From NCBI RefSeq assembly GCF_012489685.1, contig NC_080041.1, positions 22,817,802-22,881,801 on the forward strand: DNA of 64,000 bases. The letters run 5' to 3'. The DNA is from Lotus japonicus. Taxonomy: Eukaryota; Streptophyta; Magnoliopsida; Fabales; Fabaceae. The notes beneath the pieces are model-generated. The model was not told the DNA's origin and made no database searches. It saw only the letters and a list, made by a program, of their open reading frames with translations. Every line of letters starts with the position of its first letter. Position 1 is the first letter of the stretch. The translations under genes and the position numbers were made by a program. Below, piece after piece: positions 1 through 11,547 of the stretch.

Positions 1-234
1 CAATTAAGGTGACCTCAAGTATAAAATTAAAGAGTGACATCCCAAGCTTGTAATAGCCATGTGCAATTAGGGTTTCAGAAGGCAAAGTAAGGAATCCAAC
101 TAATCAAACTCTGTCCCTGGGATTTACGTGAACATTTAGCACCTACTGCAGAGCTCAATAAACTTTCCCAAGCCTAATCTTTTGAACTTACAATGGACTT
201 TTCTTATTAAGGAAAAAAATACAATTGATTCTAA

Positions 235-592
235 GAGCATCTACATCCATCATACTCACTAAAATATTTACACTTCATTTTTCTCCATAATGCCACATCA
301 TCTACACCACTTTACTAACTTTTTACTCCAACCTAACAACTCTTAAAAGTTTCTATAGTAGATCTCACCATCAACATCACATTTGTATATTTTATTCTTT
401 ATCTCCATTTTAATCTAATTATATTAATTGTAAGTGCTTGTAATAAATACAAGCTCACTTTTTAAGTTTAGTGTAGAGTATCTATTCTCACATACTCATA
501 TTTGTCATGTTGGAATTGAATATGTATTCTAATGGTAATAGATACTCATATGAGTATGTATTTAACATTATATACTACCATTGGAGATGCTC
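235..592. mobile_element. Tourist/PIF-Harbinger-type MITE
   Basis: The ends are inverted: GAGCATCTACATCC on the left and the complement of GGAGATGCTC on the right. The element is flanked by TAA on both sides (232-234 and 593-595), the usual Harbinger target duplication. The interior is AT-rich and has no coding potential. The same GAGCATCT terminus recurs in the MITE at 31707-32131. Confidence 0.6.
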
Positions 593-2639
593 TAAACAAA
601 GTAAAAAAGAAAGATGAAAATGGGTACCTTTAATGTTTTTCTAATCAAGTTGAAGTAACCTAGAATTAACTCAAGGTGGGAAAAATGCAAGAGAAAGTGG
701 GGGAAAAGTTGATTTGGTTGACTCTCTCCCTTCCCACACGCGGACCTCTGTTGTCTCATTTGCATTTGTTCCAGTTTTATTTGAAGGCATTGGTATTGTC
801 AATGTAAGCACTTAAATTACTGCATGTGTATGCATTTGATAAATAAATGAGGAATTATGGTATAGAATATAGAAACATGCATGCTGGCATCACATTGAAA
901 CCATTTTAGGAAGAGGAGGGGGAAAAGAGTGAATAGAGAGGACTTTGTGAAAGAAAAAAGCATGCTTACATATGACAAGCCCACTGCTATATATTAACCT
1001 AATTATAATGGCAAATGATAAATATGGGTGATAAACAGAGTGATGTCCTTGTTTTTCTTCTTCTTAGTGGAAAGTGACCAAGAAGCTTAAGCTAGATCAT
1101 GGGGATCTGTTATTAGTTGCAAATGTCCTATTGGCTGAATTAGCATTATGTTCAAAGTGTAATATATTAAAGAAATCTGGTAATAAAGTGACCACGATCA
1201 TAAAATAACATAAAACAAGCAAAAGAATTGGTTTTATTAATAAACTTATACACCAAAGTATAGTTTTTTAATTGTAAAGGAATAGATCATGCTTTGCATC
1301 TCAATTAGTATTTAGTGCGGCTGTTTTAAGTGGCATAAAAAGGTTAGACCCAATAGGATATAGTGATTAAAGGGAAGAACTTGATTGGGCTCGTTCATTG
1401 TTCCCTTCACTCCAAACAAGAGAGCATGAAAGTATGCATACTCTTAGTAATTTAATAAGCTTTGGGTGCCTAGAGATCTTCTTCTCTGAGCATAAGATTT
1501 CTTTCAGGTGATAAAATCATGGGTTCCACCCCCTTTTGTATTTTGTTAGTGGGTGTGGAACCATGCCGTGTTCATTCACATGCTTTCTCTTTAATCTTTG
1601 ATTATTTTATCTTATTAGTCTATTTCATCCCTGTTAAGGTACTATTTGACATTGTTTCTCGTGAAAAGTGCTGAAGAGAAACATAATACCAATTCTCTTA
1701 TAGAGACAATTAGAACAACCTTACTGATACAAAAGCTAGCTTCTTAGAGATTAATTGCCCTGTTCCGGCCAAAAGGTGTAAAATCCAATAGCATCTCAAT
1801 CAAATTAAAAGTATTGCAATTGAGCGAGCACTACATTGTCGGATGAGATGACTTTAGTTAAGAAACATTTCTCCCAGCTAAGATTGAATGTAATGACCTC
1901 GACTCACCGATGATGATTACATGAAAGTTGTCCAATGGCAACTAAGATCTCCGAACAACTACTATAGGGCTTCCTAAATACTTTGAGAGCAAACCACAAC
2001 GGTTACCGAACCCATAATACAAGTAAAGTAGCTCCTTGACACATACATTACTCATTAGGTTAAACTTTGAGTTCTTTTGAGATTTTGAGATCATGTCTTT
2101 GCTCGACCTCTCACTAACTTGGACGTTAGAGTGTCGTCTACCAGTACATCCCTCATATTGTCAACGTAGCTCAATCATGCAAGTAAAACCAATCAAGGTC
2201 GCGCACCACCACCGAAACCAAAGAGATGCAGGCAATCACATTTCTCGAAGAACATTTGCCACTGCTTATGGGAAATGACAGTCCAAGTTCGTAGATGTCC
2301 ACCATTCGGTGATTTATCTCCATCAAAGGAAATTTCTCTACGGGAGCATTCTCAGAGAGAGCATTCTTCGAGAACCTTCTCCACAAATGCCACTAGTGGA
2401 CAGCGCCAATGATGCACTTCCATGAGTTGAGAAGACGATACTTGATTTGGAACGACCATTTATGTATTGGAAATTCTGACTCGTAGTCAACACACTGATA
2501 AATCTCTTGATCAACATGCTCTTCAAGAGTGATTAAGGAAACCAAAAGAACCAGAATACAACCGAGAGAAAACGACAATCAATTTTGAGGAAGGGTGAGG
2601 CCAAAATAAAGAATTGTTGACAAGAATCAAAAGTCATTT
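593..2639. other. AT-rich spacer, no gene recognised
   Basis: No reading frame of credible length or composition is present. The short frames near 2093-2578 overlap each other on both strands and resemble no family I know. The part after about 1740 is less AT-rich and may be decayed leader or LTR sequence of the gypsy element whose gag remnant follows, but I see no LTR boundary. Confidence 0.4.
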
Positions 2640-3160
2640 TTCCTTAGAGATCATGGCGATCGATATTCTGAAAGTATTTCGAAAGTCTATCAAAATAGAG
2701 CTGTACATAGGAGATCATGACCCAACTGAGCATCTGGATGCATTCCTGATGGCCATGTCCTTTCTAGGAGCCACAAATGCACTCATATGAGAACTTTCCC
2801 TTTAGCACTAAGTAAAGCAGCCATGCGATTAATGTTCTTACTCGCACCCTCCTAATTCTGTTTGAAACAGGGAGAAGTTGTACACACAATTCATTTATCA
2901 CTTTATCACTACTAAGATCTTACAAATTAAAAACTTCACACACTTTGGGGCAATGTAAGAACGAGACGTTGGAGGATTTTCAAATTAACTTTTATAAGAT
3001 AGAGATGCTTGTCCTAAGTCTCGACCTAAAGGTCAAACTTCATTTAATCTGAGAAGCGAATATGATTGATACTCCGTTCTACACCTCCTTGAAAATTCAC
3101 CGCCATAGGTGTGAGAATTTCAGGAACCAGAAAAGTAAAACCCCATTTCCAGGTGAATGA
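2640..3160 (+). pseudogene. Ty3/gypsy gag remnant
   Basis: The frame opening at 2653 reads a gag-like stretch containing GDHDPTEHLDAFLMAMSF and then GATNALI, followed by a stop. This matches the conserved start of plant gypsy gag (DPxxHLxAF...GATDA). Further gag-like pieces continue in shifting frames to about 3160, with many stops, so the copy is dead. No LTR, protease or reverse transcriptase was found nearby. Family placement rests on recalled gag patterns. Confidence 0.55.
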
Positions 3161-3694
3161 ACCTTAGGTCATCTTTCATGAAAAAGAGTATGGCACAATT
3201 CAAGCCAACCATGATGGACCAATTGCAATCTAAACATTGTCATTGCACCATGTCGTATGTTTTCATAGTCATTCGTTGCTTTTCTAGCAATAGTGGCTCC
3301 GCCGTCAGTGGTGGTGGTTAACCTAGCTAAAGGACTTATTTGAAATTTTAAAAATTTCTAACTAGTTAAAGTTACTAAATTACCCTGAACTTTTTTGGGT
3401 GTATACGATGCACCACTTTCCTTGTTGGCACACAATAGACTCGTCTAACTTACCCACTCAAAACTAACCATTAATCACAAGCTCTAAAGTAATTTACGAT
3501 AAAATCTCAGAATTGATATTTAAAAAAATTTAACATGTGGCGAAAAAAAAGTGTGTTGGTTAAGATTATAATTAGGATATTATGAGAAAAATCAATTCCA
3601 AAATTTGGAAATGGTTTTTCTCCAACTCACTATGTTTCATCAAGCTCCAATTGAATCTTGGCAAATATTTTAAAATTGAGAATCTATTAATCAA

Positions 3695-5088
3695 GGCTTA
3701 AATACTCTGGAGGTCCCTGGAATTGTATGGCGTACGAAAATAAGTCCCTAAATTTTTTTTCCCGATTCGGGATCCCTAAATTTTTTTTAATCTAAATAAG
3801 TCCCTACGGGTGTTTTCAGCCTATGTGTCACAAATTTTACCATGTCCACGTGGCTTTTTATGTATCCTAGTCATTTTCTTTAATTCCACAACTTATTAAA
3901 TACTCAAAAATAAAAATCCGAAAATAAAAAATTATTAAAAATATAAAAAAACCAGAACATTCTTCATCTTCTTCTAATATCTTCATCATCTTCAAACATC
4001 TTCATCATCATCTTCAACATAAAATCCAGAAAAATCCAAAAAATGAAAAACCAATCCCTTCAAACCCACTCAAACTTCAATCTCCTTTATCCCCACGACC
4101 TACATCATCTGCATCATTTTCATCCCCACCATAACCATCTTCATCCCCACCGTCCCTTAAAATAAAAAATCCAGAAGCTGAAATTCTCCTCTCTTCCATT
4201 CTCTATTCATCAACCTCTCTCCCTCGAACCCCTCTCCCATCCTTCCAAAGTAAATCCCTTTCTTTGCTCATTACAACATAGACTCTGAAAACCAGAGAAA
4301 GAGAGGAAGACAAGAACCAGATCTGCAAAGGGGAAGACAAACCCTCCAACCAGAAATCTGCAAGATGGGTGTGGGTTGGGGGAGCACTGCTGAAGCCGCC
4401 ACTACCACAGCCTCCTGGACCCCCAAACCCGTCACCGTCGCACACCACCACCGGACCCAAACTGTACCTACTTCCGGACCCGGATCCAAATCCAAATCCC
4501 CATCCCCTACCAGTTTCCCTGATCCTGAAACAGGATGATGGCTTCTCAGGCAACGCCGGAGGAGGAGGAGAAGGCGAAGGAAGGAGAAGGAGGGTTCGTG
4601 AACAGAGGCTAAGAAGAGAGACGAAAGCATGGTGGTTTGCATTTTCCGTCTGTGGATTTTGATGCAGAGGAAGTGTTCGTTCAGACTTGTCCATAGATCT
4701 TACGAAGCACCATGTGCCCAAAAAATTTCTGGATAAAGTTGCTTAGAGGACAGTGAAGCTCATCAGAATTCCAACATATGTGTTTTTTCATCTTAGGTAT
4801 AGGTTTGTTCTTGATTAATTTGTTAGGGATTAGGGATTATTAGATTTAGGGATTAATTTTAAGATTAAAATGTTTAATTAGTATTTATTAATACGTGTGT
4901 AATAAAAGAAAAATAAAAAAAGACACGTGAAATTGATGACTGTGCAAAAATAGAGTCACATAAGTACATAACACAAGTAGGGACTTATTTAGATTAAAAA
5001 AATCTAGGGATCTAGAATCGGAAAAACAAACTCCAATGACTTATTTTCGTACGTCATACAATTCCAGGACCTCCAGAGTATTTAAACC
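3695..5088. mobile_element. Non-autonomous Mutator-like element with 9-bp TSD
   Basis: Terminal inverted repeats of about 100 bp (3695-3800 and 4980-5088) begin GG(C/T)TTAAATACTCTGGAGG and continue with high identity through the GTACGAAAATAAGTC block. The exact 9-bp repeat ATTAATCAA flanks the element at 3686-3694 and 5089-5097, as expected for Mutator. There is no transposase. The interior (about 4080-4740) is far richer in GC than the surroundings and encodes proline-rich and serine-rich frames on both strands, which suggests captured host sequence, but I could not name the source. Confidence 0.85.
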
Positions 5089-5097
5089 ATTAATCAA

Positions 5098-8000
5098 TCA
5101 TAAGACTTAACAAGTGTACTCTTATATACCTAATTCTCCAATTATGCTATCTCAACCCTTTATGATGTAGAATTTTATTTAACCAATGAAAAATGGTTTT
5201 TTTAGTAGTAGATTGCTGTCTGTTGAAACAAAGTATAAACCTCTATATTGATATAAATCAACTCGGGTGATAACTCTTTTTCAACCCATCTCAGTCCAAG
5301 CCATAATGATATTTAGACGTGTGCTTAGAAACAGAACCTTTCACTTAATCACATCAAGAAAAACAAAACTCTTGACAAATCACAATTTATGGTTTGGAGT
5401 GCAAGATGAAAATGAAAAAGAAAAAATAAAATTTATGAAAGAAAAAAACTCAGCCTTTTCTAGGGTGATAGAACAAAGGAGCCAAACAAAAAAAGTGGAC
5501 CAATTCAAGTGTGGTTGTGAAAAGTTGTAGTCAGAGCACAAAATTAAAACAGAAAAAAGTTGAGTCTGTGAAGTGAAAAAAAAATCTACAAGCATCTATC
5601 AACCGGCTTATAAAATGGATTAGACTTTGAATATATCAGTAAAGTTAATAGGCGTGGTAACCACACAAATTTAAAGTTACCCACTAATGAGTTGAAAGGT
5701 TAATATAAGAGATAAGGAAATGTAGATTAATATATAGAGGTTAAATATCAAATATGTAATCAGCCATTGGACATTTACAAAAAGGATGATCTGGCCCCAA
5801 GGAAACACTTACACGAGAAGGTTAATAAAACAAGAGGTGTCTTATCTTCAATCTTAAGTTAATATTTTTTTAGAGTAAAAAAATATATTAAAATCTAGTA
5901 GAAGAGGTACTTCAATCTAATGCAGAGTAGTATTTCAAACATTGCTAATAGAAGATACCCTACAATCCCAACCCTAATAAGGAAAGACCCACTTAACAAA
6001 AATCCCTCTCCTCAGTTTCAGTTGCATGTCATTGGACTTAACTTGTTACACCGGCCAGCAAAAGAAATCCAGGGACGAGACACAAACTTTAAACAACAAC
6101 TTTGTATCCTGAGTCTAGGACTAGCAAAGAGGATTATATAATCCCTTATCTGACGTCTGAGGTATGGAGCCACATTTACAGAACTACTCAAGTGCCTAGT
6201 AGGTGGGAAGTTTTGAATCATCACTTCACTGTCTGCTGGGTTTGTTGCTACTTATGACTCCTTAGTTCGCGCGATAAACCCTTGGATAGTGCACCTTTGA
6301 CTTTCAAGTGGCTTCGAGCATGGATGATTACCATGAGCGTTTTGAGGAAATTTGTAATGGCACAGTCGTTGCAAGGATGGTTTGTTCTCAGGTAGTAGGG
6401 ATGACTTTCCTGGCCCTATGTGATTTTGGCCAAGGGATTTAGGGTGGTTGACATGGTCACATTATTTGATGGCGGGTATGGCTTCTCATGGTTGAATGGG
6501 CCAAGAGATAGTATCGACTGCGAGGAAATATGGCTAAGTTATGAGTCTTGATCAGAAAAGGAGATTGCTGCACTTGGTTGTGACGGACAATGACAACCAA
6601 TGAGTATGTCTTGATGACCGAGGTGCAGGTCTTAATCGGATCAACAATCCCAAGCTATGACTATCATAGATAGTGATGGTTGAGAGATATACCCTGACTG
6701 TCGAGAGATTTTACTATACCATGGCTAAGGATTAAAATATTGGTGTGTTTTGTGCTTGATGCTGATTTGATACGAGTCCCGATTGATACCGTGAAGAATT
6801 AAAGTAGAGTGCTAAGCACCCAGATGAGGGTGCTAAGCATCCAGATAAAATAATGAGCACCTAGAAGATGGCGCTAAGCACATTGTACTCTCATATTTAT
6901 ATAAAAGTCATTTGTCATCAGATTTGGAACCAACTAAATTGGAACTGGAAGCTGGAGAAGGAAGCTCGAAATTTAAAGAGATACAAAAGAGTAACCTTGG
7001 AGACTTTGATCCACGACCATCCATCGAGTTAGGGACATGCCGAGGACGTCACGAACCTTCATGTTCTTCATAGTTTTTCTTTGTAAGCTTTATAAGAAAT
7101 TCATAACTATGGGTTGCTAAGTTTCTTTGTTGGGATTGGATGTAACATTTGACTATATAGTGTTTTTTTAGTTTCTATATGAAATTATTGTTTATATCTC
7201 ATGATTCAATTTTTTTTTGTCTTGATCATAATGTTATGTTTTAATTTGCGCACCTAGAACACATTGCTTGCGATTTAAGAGTGATAACTACATCGTTTTG
7301 AGTTTGAATCATAGTTAATCATCTAATAATCCTAATTTCTAGAGATAGAGTTAGGTTAGTTAGTCGCTTAAACACCTAAGCTTCATGATAACTTTATTTC
7401 TTAATCATGTAAGAAATTAGTGTTTAAGATTAGAGAGTTATTGTTATTCTCTCATGCAAGAGATCGATGATGTAGGGTTGAACTGGTGTAGATAAATCAT
7501 GGATATGAATGAATTTGCATATAAAATCATATATATGATTAGGATCCAATGGAGTTAAAGGGTGAACTCCAATTCTAACAGTTTTCTCATCTTGATATCA
7601 ACACCTTTTTATATCGCTTTATATAAATTTCATGTCCATTTGATCTCCAAACAAACAATAAATCTGCTGAAAATCCATTGCTTGAGTAAAGAACGGTATT
7701 TGTGTTAATAATTTCCTCCGGATAATAAAACCCCAAACCCATCCTACAATTCAAGCACTAAAAGCCCAACAAGGCAACAACCCAACTTGCTCTCTTATTC
7801 ACATTTTATCATGCAAAATTATTTTCATATTTCCTCACTTGACCATATAAAAATTTCTGATGCGTAGATAAAATGTTAATTTTGAATTATCTTGTTTGTG
7901 ACATGCAAAAACTATTTAAGTATGATAAATTTTAATTGTAGAACCAATTGTAAAAAATTCCAAACATACACGATACAAAGAGGGAGAGTACTTTCCTAGG

Positions 8001-8600
8001 CTTATATATGATTGTTGATTATTAACATAATAGGAATTCCAGTACCACTGTCCACTGCACATGAGCCATGAGGTTTGAGCTCAACTTATAATCAGCACTC
8101 CACATGATGAGATTTCATTTCAGGTTGGTGTGGGTGAAAGTAGATTCGTCCAGGGAAACGGAGACAAAGCCAACAGGACTAACCACACCGCGTGCTTTGG
8201 TTTGGTTCGAACCTCTACACATGCATATAGTAACTAGTAAGTAAGGTCAACAATAAACAAATTAACCAAGACTAGTCACCAACTCACTCTTGCGAGTGTT
8301 AATTGACTCCAAAGCAAAAAAACAAAAACATTCACAAGAACCCATAGGCCCACACCACACATGGAGAGAGAGAATGAAAAACCATTAATTTAACCTTTTT
8401 CTCAAAACTATCATCATAAGACTAATCTTCTCAAGCCTTAGAGAATTTTAAGTTGATAGACATTTTCTAACAAATCTTTCTCTATACACACGACTCAGAA
8501 ATTGAATGCTTAGCTAAATGCTTAAGGAACTCATTTATCTACAAACTGTGCTGGATCTTATCGGTACCATTAACTTAACCTTAATTAGGCTAGTGTGGGT
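5098..8600. other. Intergenic, probable retroelement debris
   Basis: No intact gene is present. The less AT-rich stretch from about 6200 to 7100 has repeated GTGCTAAGCACC-type words near 6810-6870 and a TATATAAAAG box near 6898, which would suit a decayed LTR. I could not find paired LTR ends. The rest is AT-rich spacer, ending in the promoter side of the bHLH gene. Confidence 0.3.
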
Positions 8601-8736
8601 GGGTGGTTGATGATTGTACACTTAATAGCTTGCGTGCACTCCTGTGTCCTCCTCAACCCTCACGCACGGGCACGTATTGAATCAATGAATGAATCAACCT
8701 TCCACATCACTCACCATTTCTTTTCATCTTTTTTTC

Positions 8737-8738
<2 letters not shown>

Positions 8739-8783
<45 letters not shown>
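8739..8783. repeat. (TTA)n microsatellite
   Basis: About 15 uninterrupted ATT/TTA units lie roughly 40 bases upstream of the TATA-like TCTATATAATT of the bHLH gene. The tyrosine- and leucine-rich frames that cross it are artefacts of the repeat. Confidence 0.9.
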
Positions 8784-9767
8784 TCATGCACTTAGATCAA
8801 GGGCATATGTGTCAATGCATCTTCTATATAATTCAACTTCTATTCTCTCTTCTTGGCTATTCTTCCACTTTGACTGTGCCAAACTCACGCTTGCTCTCAA
8901 CTCTCAACTGCTTCCGTTTCTCTCTCTCCCTTCAACTTTCCTCGTAAGTTCTTGTTTCTCCACGATGATGCTGTTCCTCTTCACGATTCCTGTGTTTTTT
9001 GTTCTGATTACGCTTTACAACGTTGTAAATTTGGTTCAGTTTGAGAATAATTTGCTGTTCAAGGTGTTTTAGTTTTGGAAAATTTCAGTTTATGCATATA
9101 GGTTCATTTATTGTATCAGATCTTGTGTTGAATTTGTTTTTTCCTTTGAAATCTTCAATAATCTTTCATTTTTTTTGGCTAATTTGAGCTTGGTGCTCTT
9201 GAATTTTTTGTTACATTATGAACTGAATAGAACTGTTAACCTTGAAAATTGTTAGATCTCTGAACTCTGAATTTTTTTGCAGAGTGCTAAACTGGTTTTT
9301 GGCTAAAGGAGTAGTGGTGGCTTCTTCTGATTTTTTTGGATAAGGATACAGCAGCATGCGGTGGAGGCTTAGTCTATCTATTGATGTTTTTCGCTTAGTC
9401 ATTTCCTTGAACCTTTACTGCAAAGTGATTCTGTAGCTCTCAAATCTTGTTACCAAAACCATTTTCAATCTTCTCATTCATTTGTTTTCCTTACCTTATT
9501 TCAATGGGATCCAATTTTTTCGTTGTTATTCCTTGTTATGTTCGTCAGATCAGCTGAAGAATAGACTACCCACTTGTTTTTAACACCATTTGTTCATCTG
9601 GGTCTACTTTGATTTCTCTTTATAATCCTTTTTCAGTTTTTCAATTAGTATTTTAGTTTGTGTTCAGTTGATCAAGATCTGAATCACTGGGAGTTTTCAG
9701 CTTCAGATTTAAGATCATTTGTCTTTGGGACATTGGTTGTTCTTTTTGGAAGGGTTGCAAAGTAGTT

Positions 9768-10050
9768 ATGGTGTGCCAAGCAGCTAGTCAAACCAGATTT
9801 CGGGCATTGAAACACGAGAATGGATTTGATGGGTGCTCCACCATAGTTGTTAGAGTTATAGCATGCTTCCAACCTCTCACAGATTGCCAGGTATGTAACT
9901 CAAAGATTGAAGAAATTGGGATACATCTGAGATTATTGGTTTTTCTGTTTTGAGGGATGGGGTTTGTAATATTTCTGTTGTTCTCATGATTTCTGGTTGT
10001 GTGTTTTTCAGGCTGAATACTTTCGTCAGTTGCTCAAACCTGTGACGTAA
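9768..10050 (+). CDS. Conserved peptide upstream ORF of SAC51 family (spliced)
   Basis: Joining 9768-9890 to 10012-10050 across a GT-AG intron gives 53 residues. They start MVCQAASQTRFRALKHENG and end in the family's signature tail AEYFRQLLKPVT. Exon 1 supplies 41 codons and the intron falls between complete codons. In Arabidopsis SAC51 and its relatives this encoded peptide represses translation of the downstream bHLH frame, and thermospermine relieves the repression. Conservation of the tail, which is created only by splicing, argues that the mechanism is kept here. If the intron were retained, the peptide would instead have an unrelated C-terminus and stop at 9953. The main start codon follows 355 bases downstream in genomic DNA. 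Confidence 0.93.
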
Positions 10051-10219
10051 TCGTTTTGTTTAGTCTTGCTCTTTTTGGGTTAAATTGGTGGTTTTAGTTG
10101 TTTTCCTTGTTGGTGAAAGAGAAACCAAAAGTAAGAGATAGCTCTTGATTGAAATAGTTTTTTCTTCAGGTATGTATTGCATTGTTAATTTCCTGTCCAC
10201 TAGTTGAAATTGTCTTTTT

Positions 10220-10317
10220 AATATGTTTGGAAAACCTTGCCTAAAGGCAAAATCAATTCTGGGAGATGCTTTTGTGAGTAGCTTCCAAAATTGATTCTGA
10301 TAAGCTAATCCAAACAT
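10220..10317. repeat. Short inverted repeat in the leader
   Basis: ATGTTTGGA at the left end and its complement TCCAAACAT at the right end bracket about 100 bases with partial internal pairing, including two facing AATTGATTCTG-like words. It looks like a small MITE relic. It lies between the conserved upstream ORF and the main start codon, so it is either in an intron or in the leader. No clear target duplication was seen. Confidence 0.45.
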
Positions 10318-10404
10318 GTTATTATTCTACTTGTCTTTCACTTTTGTTATTTCTTGATTGATGGCATAATGTTTTGAAAATGTCTAGGTGATTGTTGTGG
10401 TTGA

Positions 10405-11547
10405 ATGGTGGGTGAAGATTGTGGAACCTGGATGCCCCAGGTGCAATTTGATTTGCAATCATCCAATTTGAATTCATTTGGTGCTCCCCTTCATGTGGGG
10501 AAGCAAAATGCTACATATGCAGCTGTGAACCCGGGTGTGAATGTGGTCACAAGAAATGAGGGTGTGAATGTGGTCACAAGTAATGAGACGGTGTCACCCT
10601 CTGCACTACCTCCCTTGCAACTAGGAAGTGCTAATGAACCTCATGGTTGGTTTTATTGTTTGCCTCGCTTCCGACAGGGATTTACGCCTGCTCCGAGCTC
10701 CACTGCTGAGGTTAAACCCCCTGCTAGCCATGGGAAAAGTTTAAGGGATGAAAGTGTACCAAATAGGGATGAAAGTTTGCCTCAGAAGCGGTTCCTGGTC
10801 ATTGACCAAACAGGTGATCAAACAACTCTCATATACAGTTCCAGGTTTGGGAGTCCTGTTGAGTGCCTTGCTTCCTGGGACTCAAAACTGCATGGTCCCA
10901 ACAATTTGAATACGCACAATGAACCTCCTTTGAGAGGAGACGTGAATAATGTGGTTGGAGTTGGACCAGCTTTAGACGATAAAGTTGATGAAAATCAGGG
11001 AACTGACACTGAAAGCGAGATGCATGAAGATACAGAGGAGATAAATGCATTGCTTTACTCTGACAGTGATGGTTATTCATCTGAGGAGGATGAAGTTACT
11101 AGCACAGGGCATTCGCCTAGTACCATGACCACTCATGATAACCCGGCACCCTTGTTAGGAGCCGAGGAAGAAGTTGCCAGCTCTCGTGCTGGAGAAGCAA
11201 AGAAGCGGAAGCGAGCCGATGGGGATGCTTATGGTGATCATATGCAGTTCATGGACACTGCCAATTCTCTGAATCCGAACCGGCCCATCGACATTGAAGA
11301 TGATGATGCAGAATCAAGATGCTCTAGCGACAATTTCAGTCAAGGTGAAATGGGTTCCTTAACAGGCAATAAGAAGATGAGAAAGGAGAAGATACAAGAT
11401 GTTTTAAGCGTTTTGCAACACATTGTTCCTGGTGGGAAGGACAAGGACCCAATCCAGCTCCTTGATGAAGCCATACGTTGCTTGAAATCCTTGAAAGTCA
11501 AGGCTAGAGCACTTGGACTCGATGCCTTGCAAGATGGAGAATTCTAA
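10405..11547 (+). CDS. SAC51-like atypical bHLH transcription regulator
   Basis: This single-exon frame of 380 residues starts MVGEDCGTWMPQVQFDLQ, the typical N-terminus of the SAC51/bHLH143/bHLH145 group. An internal duplication, VNVVTRNEG then VNVVTSNE, lies near residues 48-62. An acidic middle (ESEMHEDTEEINALLYSDSD) is followed by a basic KKRKR nuclear-localisation-like cluster near residue 270. The C-terminal helix-loop-helix spans about 323-372 (KKMRKEKIQDVLSVLQHIVP, then LLDEAIRCLKSLK). The basic region lacks a normal E-box-reading His-Glu-Arg set, so it probably acts through protein partners. In Arabidopsis this family restrains xylem over-proliferation under thermospermine control. 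The upstream conserved ORF supports the assignment. Poly(A)-like AATAAA words occur near 11622 and 11837. The start is the first ATG of the frame and matches the family N-terminus. Confidence 0.93.
   Translation: MVGEDCGTWMPQVQFDLQSSNLNSFGAPLHVGKQNATYAAVNPGVNVVTRNEGVNVVTSNETVSPSALPPLQLGSANEPHGWFYCLPRFRQGFTPAPSSTAEVKPPASHGKSLRDESVPNRDESLPQKRFLVIDQTGDQTTLIYSSRFGSPVECLASWDSKLHGPNNLNTHNEPPLRGDVNNVVGVGPALDDKVDENQGTDTESEMHEDTEEINALLYSDSDGYSSEEDEVTSTGHSPSTMTTHDNPAPLLGAEEEVASSRAGEAKKRKRADGDAYGDHMQFMDTANSLNPNRPIDIEDDDAESRCSSDNFSQGEMGSLTGNKKMRKEKIQDVLSVLQHIVPGGKDKDPIQLLDEAIRCLKSLKVKARALGLDALQDGEF

Larger units (their letters stand above)
8823..10404 (+). promoter_or_regulatory. Promoter and long spliced 5' leader of the bHLH gene
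   Basis: A TATA-like TCTATATAATT lies at about 8822. A pyrimidine-rich leader exon appears to end at 8943 before GTAAGT, and a TTTTTTTGCAG acceptor ends at 9292. The second leader exon contains several upstream ORFs before the conserved one: 9356-9436 (26 residues) and 9504-9557 (17 residues) are examples. A further leader intron between 10050 and about 10388 is possible (the acceptor-like TGTCTAG ends at 10387). Multiple upstream ORFs would hold down translation of the main frame unless bypassed. Transcript ends are inferred. Confidence 0.6.

Noticed and set aside
4203..4721. Long minus-strand frame rich in Ser and Pro, and an overlapping plus-strand Pro-rich frame
   Set aside because: Both lie inside a MULE in a GC-rich patch open on both strands. 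There is no domain, no intron logic and no conserved start. Treated as captured sequence, not a gene.
8595..9072. Tyrosine/leucine-run frames upstream of the bHLH gene
   Set aside because: They are made by translation of the (TTA)n repeat and leader sequence.
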